A DNA stretch of 6,044 nucleotides from the NCBI RefSeq assembly GCF_014306135.1, contig NZ_JACRWD010000017.1, forward strand, positions 1-6,044, read 5' to 3'. The stretch's first letter is position 1, and every line of letters starts with the position of its first letter. The stretch comes from Paraclostridium hominis. GTDB taxonomy: Bacteria > Bacillota > Clostridia > Peptostreptococcales > Peptostreptococcaceae. Under the pieces are notes generated by a model. The model was not told the DNA's origin. It did not search any database and saw nothing but the letters and a program-made list of their open reading frames with translations. Of the stretch, positions 3,875 through 6,044 are shown in pieces. Made by a program: the position numbers and the translations under genes.

Positions 3875-5368
3875 TTATTTATATTTTTTCAAATCGTATG
3901 CACATAGCAATTTTTTATAATTGGTATGATTTTTATCATCAAAATTTTTCAAGTATTCTTCTACTATATTAAGATCGATATTCCCCTCTAAGACAGACCA
4001 AATTATAGCTGGCATTTTATTAGTATTAGAAATAAATTCACATGAATTTATTTCTTCTATTGAAGTAAAATCTGTCTTACAAATATCTTTTATAGTACTT
4101 TTAAAGTTGTTCAAATTCGTTTCTTGTCGTTGTTTTAAAATATTTATTGATTTTACTTTATCATTAATTTTACTAAATCCAAATATAGGGAAGTATTGTT
4201 TTGATTGAATACTATATACATCAATTAAAGCTAATGCTTGTGCATTTGACTCATCTAAAATATTAAAATAATTCATCATTAACTCAGACGCATTTCTATA
4301 TTGAACACTAATTGTTTTTGAAGTTCCTATTGCTAATATTTTTTCATCATTTCTTAAAGAGTCTACATCTTCGGTTATTGCAACTTTTATTTTTCCTCCC
4401 GAATAAATTTCATGAACTATATTTTGAACTTTTCTTATATCCATAGCTGATACAGGTAGTTGTAATTTAGACAATTCATTATATATTGCAATGTAATTAT
4501 CTGTTTTTATTTTATTTATTCTAATTGTAGCGAATCCATCCATATCTACATCATATTCACTTATTTCTTCATTCTCTGAGCCTTTATCATATTCAACTAA
4601 TAAAAAATTTCCTCGAATTAATTCTGCCTCTTTTGAATTTGGTTCTATATAAGTAAATATAGTTTTTAATAAACTTTTAATATTTTCATCATCTAAACTA
4701 TATCCTATAAATATTATTGGATTGTGTATGAATAAAGATAATAGTTGAGCTCTAATTAACTCATATTTTTCATTAAATTCATTATAATCATCCTCAGTTA
4801 TAACTATTTTACTTGGATCACTTATACATCCATGTATTTTATATAATGATCCATATGGATTACTTAATAAAATATCATTTCCTACCAGTGGTTTAAATTC
4901 AAAAACTTGTTCGATCAATTTATCATAATTAGTTGTTATAATAGACCCAATATTTTTTCTAACTTTCTTTAATTCCGTTAATTCATGTTCCATTTCAGGC
5001 TTAAAATCTACTTGAGAAAGTAATTTCGTTACATAAATTTTAAATCTACTTAAGCTTATATTTTTTTTCATATTCTCATAAAAAATATCATTTACCTCTT
5101 TGAATTTTTCACTTTTATTTTTCCTTACTTCTTTGTTAAATTCATTTTCTAATTTACTAGCTATTTTATTATATCTATATTTTTTTCCTTCTTTACATTC
5201 AGATTTCAAATCTAGGTAATAATTTTCATCTTCTGTTAAATCATATGATATTTTACTTAAAAGACCATCCCATGTATATGAATCTTTTAAATATCTTAAA
5301 CTCATACCTGTTCCTATGAATAAAACCGGATGATTATTATATTTTGATACAAACTCTTTAATATTCAT
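3875..5368 (-). CDS. SIR2-domain protein, probable NAD-consuming anti-phage defence effector, 497 aa
   Basis: The N-terminal about 250 residues form a bacterial SIR2-like domain: nucleotide-binding FIGTGMS (17-23), catalytic-type ITTNYDKLIE (144-153, with N147 and D149), KIHG (177-180, candidate catalytic H179), TEDDY (191-195) and IIFIGYSLDDENI (218-230). Related domains in ThsA (Thoeris), DSR proteins and SIR2-Argonaute systems break down NAD on infection, killing or arresting the cell. Residues about 305-497 are unfamiliar and probably carry sensing or oligomerisation; I do not see a clear SLOG domain. There are no membrane segments. ATG at 5368 follows AAGGGGG (5381-5375) by 6 nt. No partner gene (ThsB, Argonaute, HerA or reverse transcriptase) is on the plasmid, so it may act alone. 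The defence role is inferred. Confidence 0.85.
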   Translation of the reverse strand: MNIKEFVSKYNNHPVLFIGTGMSLRYLKDSYTWDGLLSKISYDLTEDENYYLDLKSECKEGKKYRYNKIASKLENEFNKEVRKNKSEKFKEVNDIFYENMKKNISLSRFKIYVTKLLSQVDFKPEMEHELTELKKVRKNIGSIITTNYDKLIEQVFEFKPLVGNDILLSNPYGSLYKIHGCISDPSKIVITEDDYNEFNEKYELIRAQLLSLFIHNPIIFIGYSLDDENIKSLLKTIFTYIEPNSKEAELIRGNFLLVEYDKGSENEEISEYDVDMDGFATIRINKIKTDNYIAIYNELSKLQLPVSAMDIRKVQNIVHEIYSGGKIKVAITEDVDSLRNDEKILAIGTSKTISVQYRNASELMMNYFNILDESNAQALALIDVYSIQSKQYFPIFGFSKINDKVKSINILKQRQETNLNNFKSTIKDICKTDFTSIEEINSCEFISNTNKMPAIIWSVLEGNIDLNIVEEYLKNFDDKNHTNYKKLLCAYDLKKYK

Positions 5369-5411
5369 AAAAGACCCCCTTAATTTAGTTATATATATCT
5401 CTCTTTATTAA

Positions 5412-5440
5412 AATATACCTATTTTACCATTTAAATCCAA
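5412..5440 (-). promoter_or_regulatory. Promoter of the SIR2 gene
   Basis: Minus-strand -35 TTGGAT (5440-5435), 17-bp spacer, -10 TATATT (5417-5412), giving a leader of roughly 35 nt. It diverges from the toxin-antitoxin promoter. An alternative extended -10 (TGGTAAAAT) lies within the spacer. Confidence 0.55.
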
Positions 5441-5480
5441 TAGAAAATAATAATTTAAGTACCTATACTAAATATTTTTC

Positions 5481-5546
5481 ATGCATAAATTTATAGCTAT
5501 ATATATCTATAAATTTATGTATATTTTTATAGACATGTGCTATAAT
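5481..5546 (+). promoter_or_regulatory. Operator-promoter of the toxin-antitoxin operon
   Basis: CATAAATTTATAG (5484-5496) and its exact reverse complement (5507-5519) flank an AT-alternating centre, making a near-perfect 42-bp palindrome (5481-5522). Each arm holds the 10-bp palindrome ATAAATTTAT, with centres 24 bp apart. The -10 TATAAT (5541-5546) is preceded by TGC, an extended -10. The -35 position (about 5518-5523) falls on the right arm. Antitoxin or antitoxin-toxin complex binding there would block transcription, the usual autoregulation of Phd/YefM operons. Confidence 0.75.
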
Positions 5547-5599
5547 ATTATTAATAACACAAGCCACATAAATATTGTGATTATAAGGAGATGCACATT

Positions 5600-5971
5600 A
5601 TGAATTTAGTACAAAAAGTACAAAGTCCACTATTTTCAGGAATAAAAAACTTGATAGTACCAATATCTAGATTAAATAAAGGAGAAGCAAATAAAATAAT
5701 AGAGGAGGTGAAAGAATCAGGAACAAAAATAGTATGTAAAAATAATACACCAGAGGTAGCTTTAGTGAGTTTAGCTAGATACGATTCACTTGTTAATTCG
5801 ATAGAAGAAAATCAAAGACTAAAAGAGACTATTAAAGATTTACAAGCTTTAATTAGAGCTGAAAAAGCTTTAATAGACCCAACAACTAAATATATATCAG
5901 AAGAAGAATTTGAAAAAGAAAATAACTTTTCAATGATAAGTACTGATGGAATTGAGGTAGAGTTTGAGTAA
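5600..5971 (+). CDS. Phd/YefM-family antitoxin, 123 aa
   Basis: This is the antitoxin of the pair. It should neutralise the RelE/ParE-like toxin by direct binding and repress the operon. The start is placed at ATG 5600 because AAGGAG (5585-5590) lies 9 nt upstream; the in-frame ATG at 5591 directly abuts that site and cannot use it. The core (about residues 18-65 of the 123-aa form) matches the Phd/YefM fold: IVPISRLNKGEANKIIEEV, then an SGTKIVCKNNTPEVALVSL strand region and the RYDSLVNSIEEN helix. The C-terminal half is a charged helix followed by an acidic tail ending IEVEFE, the part that usually wraps the toxin. It is longer than the about 85-aa YefM standard. The stop overlaps the toxin start by 8 nt (across the circle junction). 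Confidence 0.87.
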   Translation: MNLVQKVQSPLFSGIKNLIVPISRLNKGEANKIIEEVKESGTKIVCKNNTPEVALVSLARYDSLVNSIEENQRLKETIKDLQALIRAEKALIDPTTKYISEEEFEKENNFSMISTDGIEVEFE

Positions 5972-6044
5972 TTGGGAATTTAAATATTCGGAATATTTCA
6001 ATGACGATTTTAAAAATTTAGATGGTAGCTATAAACCATATGTA
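5926..6044. repeat. Right copy of 119-bp terminal direct repeat (circle junction)
   Basis: Identical to 1-119. Removing this copy and joining the ends restores an uninterrupted antitoxin-toxin operon, which independently supports circularity. Confidence 0.93.
5964..6044 (+). CDS. 5' end of the toxin gene (duplicate of 39-119)
   Basis: The first 27 codons of the RelE/ParE-like toxin, starting at TTG 5964 and cut by the window end. It is the same gene as 39-344 and shows the true operon order on the circle. Confidence 0.85.
   Translation, partial: MSNWEFKYSEYFNDDFKNLDGSYKPYV

Noticed and set aside
3875..5368. Assignment of the SIR2 gene as Thoeris ThsA
   Set aside because: Length is similar, but I cannot see a SLOG-type C-terminal domain and no ThsB (TIR) gene is present.
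5591..5599. N-terminal extension MHI of the antitoxin
   Set aside because: The AAGGAG site directly abuts this ATG; spacing fits only the ATG at 5600.
1..6044. CRISPR array, tRNA, rRNA or insertion sequence
   Set aside because: No regularly spaced identical repeats with spacers, no cloverleaf or rRNA motifs, and no transposase were seen. The repeats present are operator-like or RNA stems.

Overview
The window looks like one complete small circular plasmid written out slightly more than once. Its first 119 bases (1-119) are identical to its last 119 (5926-6044), so the unit is about 5,925 bp and the ends should be joined. The sequence is very AT-rich, with A/T-ending codons, strong AGGAGG-type ribosome binding sites, a TTG start and many hairpin-plus-T-tract terminators. 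This points to a low-GC Gram-positive host, most likely a Clostridium-like member of the Bacillota; Fusobacteria cannot be excluded from sequence alone.

Layout on the circle. (1) A type II toxin-antitoxin operon crosses the junction on the + strand: a Phd/YefM-like antitoxin (5600-5971) and an overlapping RelE/ParE-like toxin (39-344, TTG start). It has a palindromic operator-promoter (5481-5546) and a terminator (352-391). (2) 345-727 holds a perfect 14-bp inverted repeat, a 12-codon mini-ORF with a good ribosome binding site, and a terminator for the next gene. (3) 728-1099 (-) is an unrecognised 123-aa protein. (4) 1118-1706 holds a possible gene remnant, two long hairpins and a truncated-looking mini-cistron. 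(5) 1707-2270 (-) encodes a 187-aa putative DNA-binding protein with an N-terminal HTH-like part and a C-terminal ribbon-helix-helix-like part. Its promoter carries a large palindrome built from TTTGTA half-sites 11 bp apart, and the same motif recurs inside its own coding sequence. (6) 2341-2560 holds GC-rich inverted repeats and short direct repeats, a candidate transfer or replication site. (7) About 2616-3371 (-) is best explained as a large structured non-coding RNA. It has a promoter, a start point at the base of a possible closing stem, many hairpins whose G-U pairs favour the minus strand, and a strong terminator. (8) 3421-3521 has imperfect 34-bp direct repeats, and about 3652-3819 (+) is a probable smaller structured RNA. 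(9) 3875-5368 (-) encodes a 497-aa SIR2-domain protein of the kind found in anti-phage NAD-depletion systems.

How it may work together. The toxin-antitoxin pair would stabilise the plasmid. The 187-aa protein with its clustered sites is the best candidate for copy-number control, partition or replication initiation. The SIR2 protein is a plausible defence cargo. I recognise no classical replication protein, relaxase or transposase. Replication therefore depends either on an unfamiliar protein here, on RNA, or on the host. The large RNA and the in-gene array of binding sites are the two most unusual things in the window.
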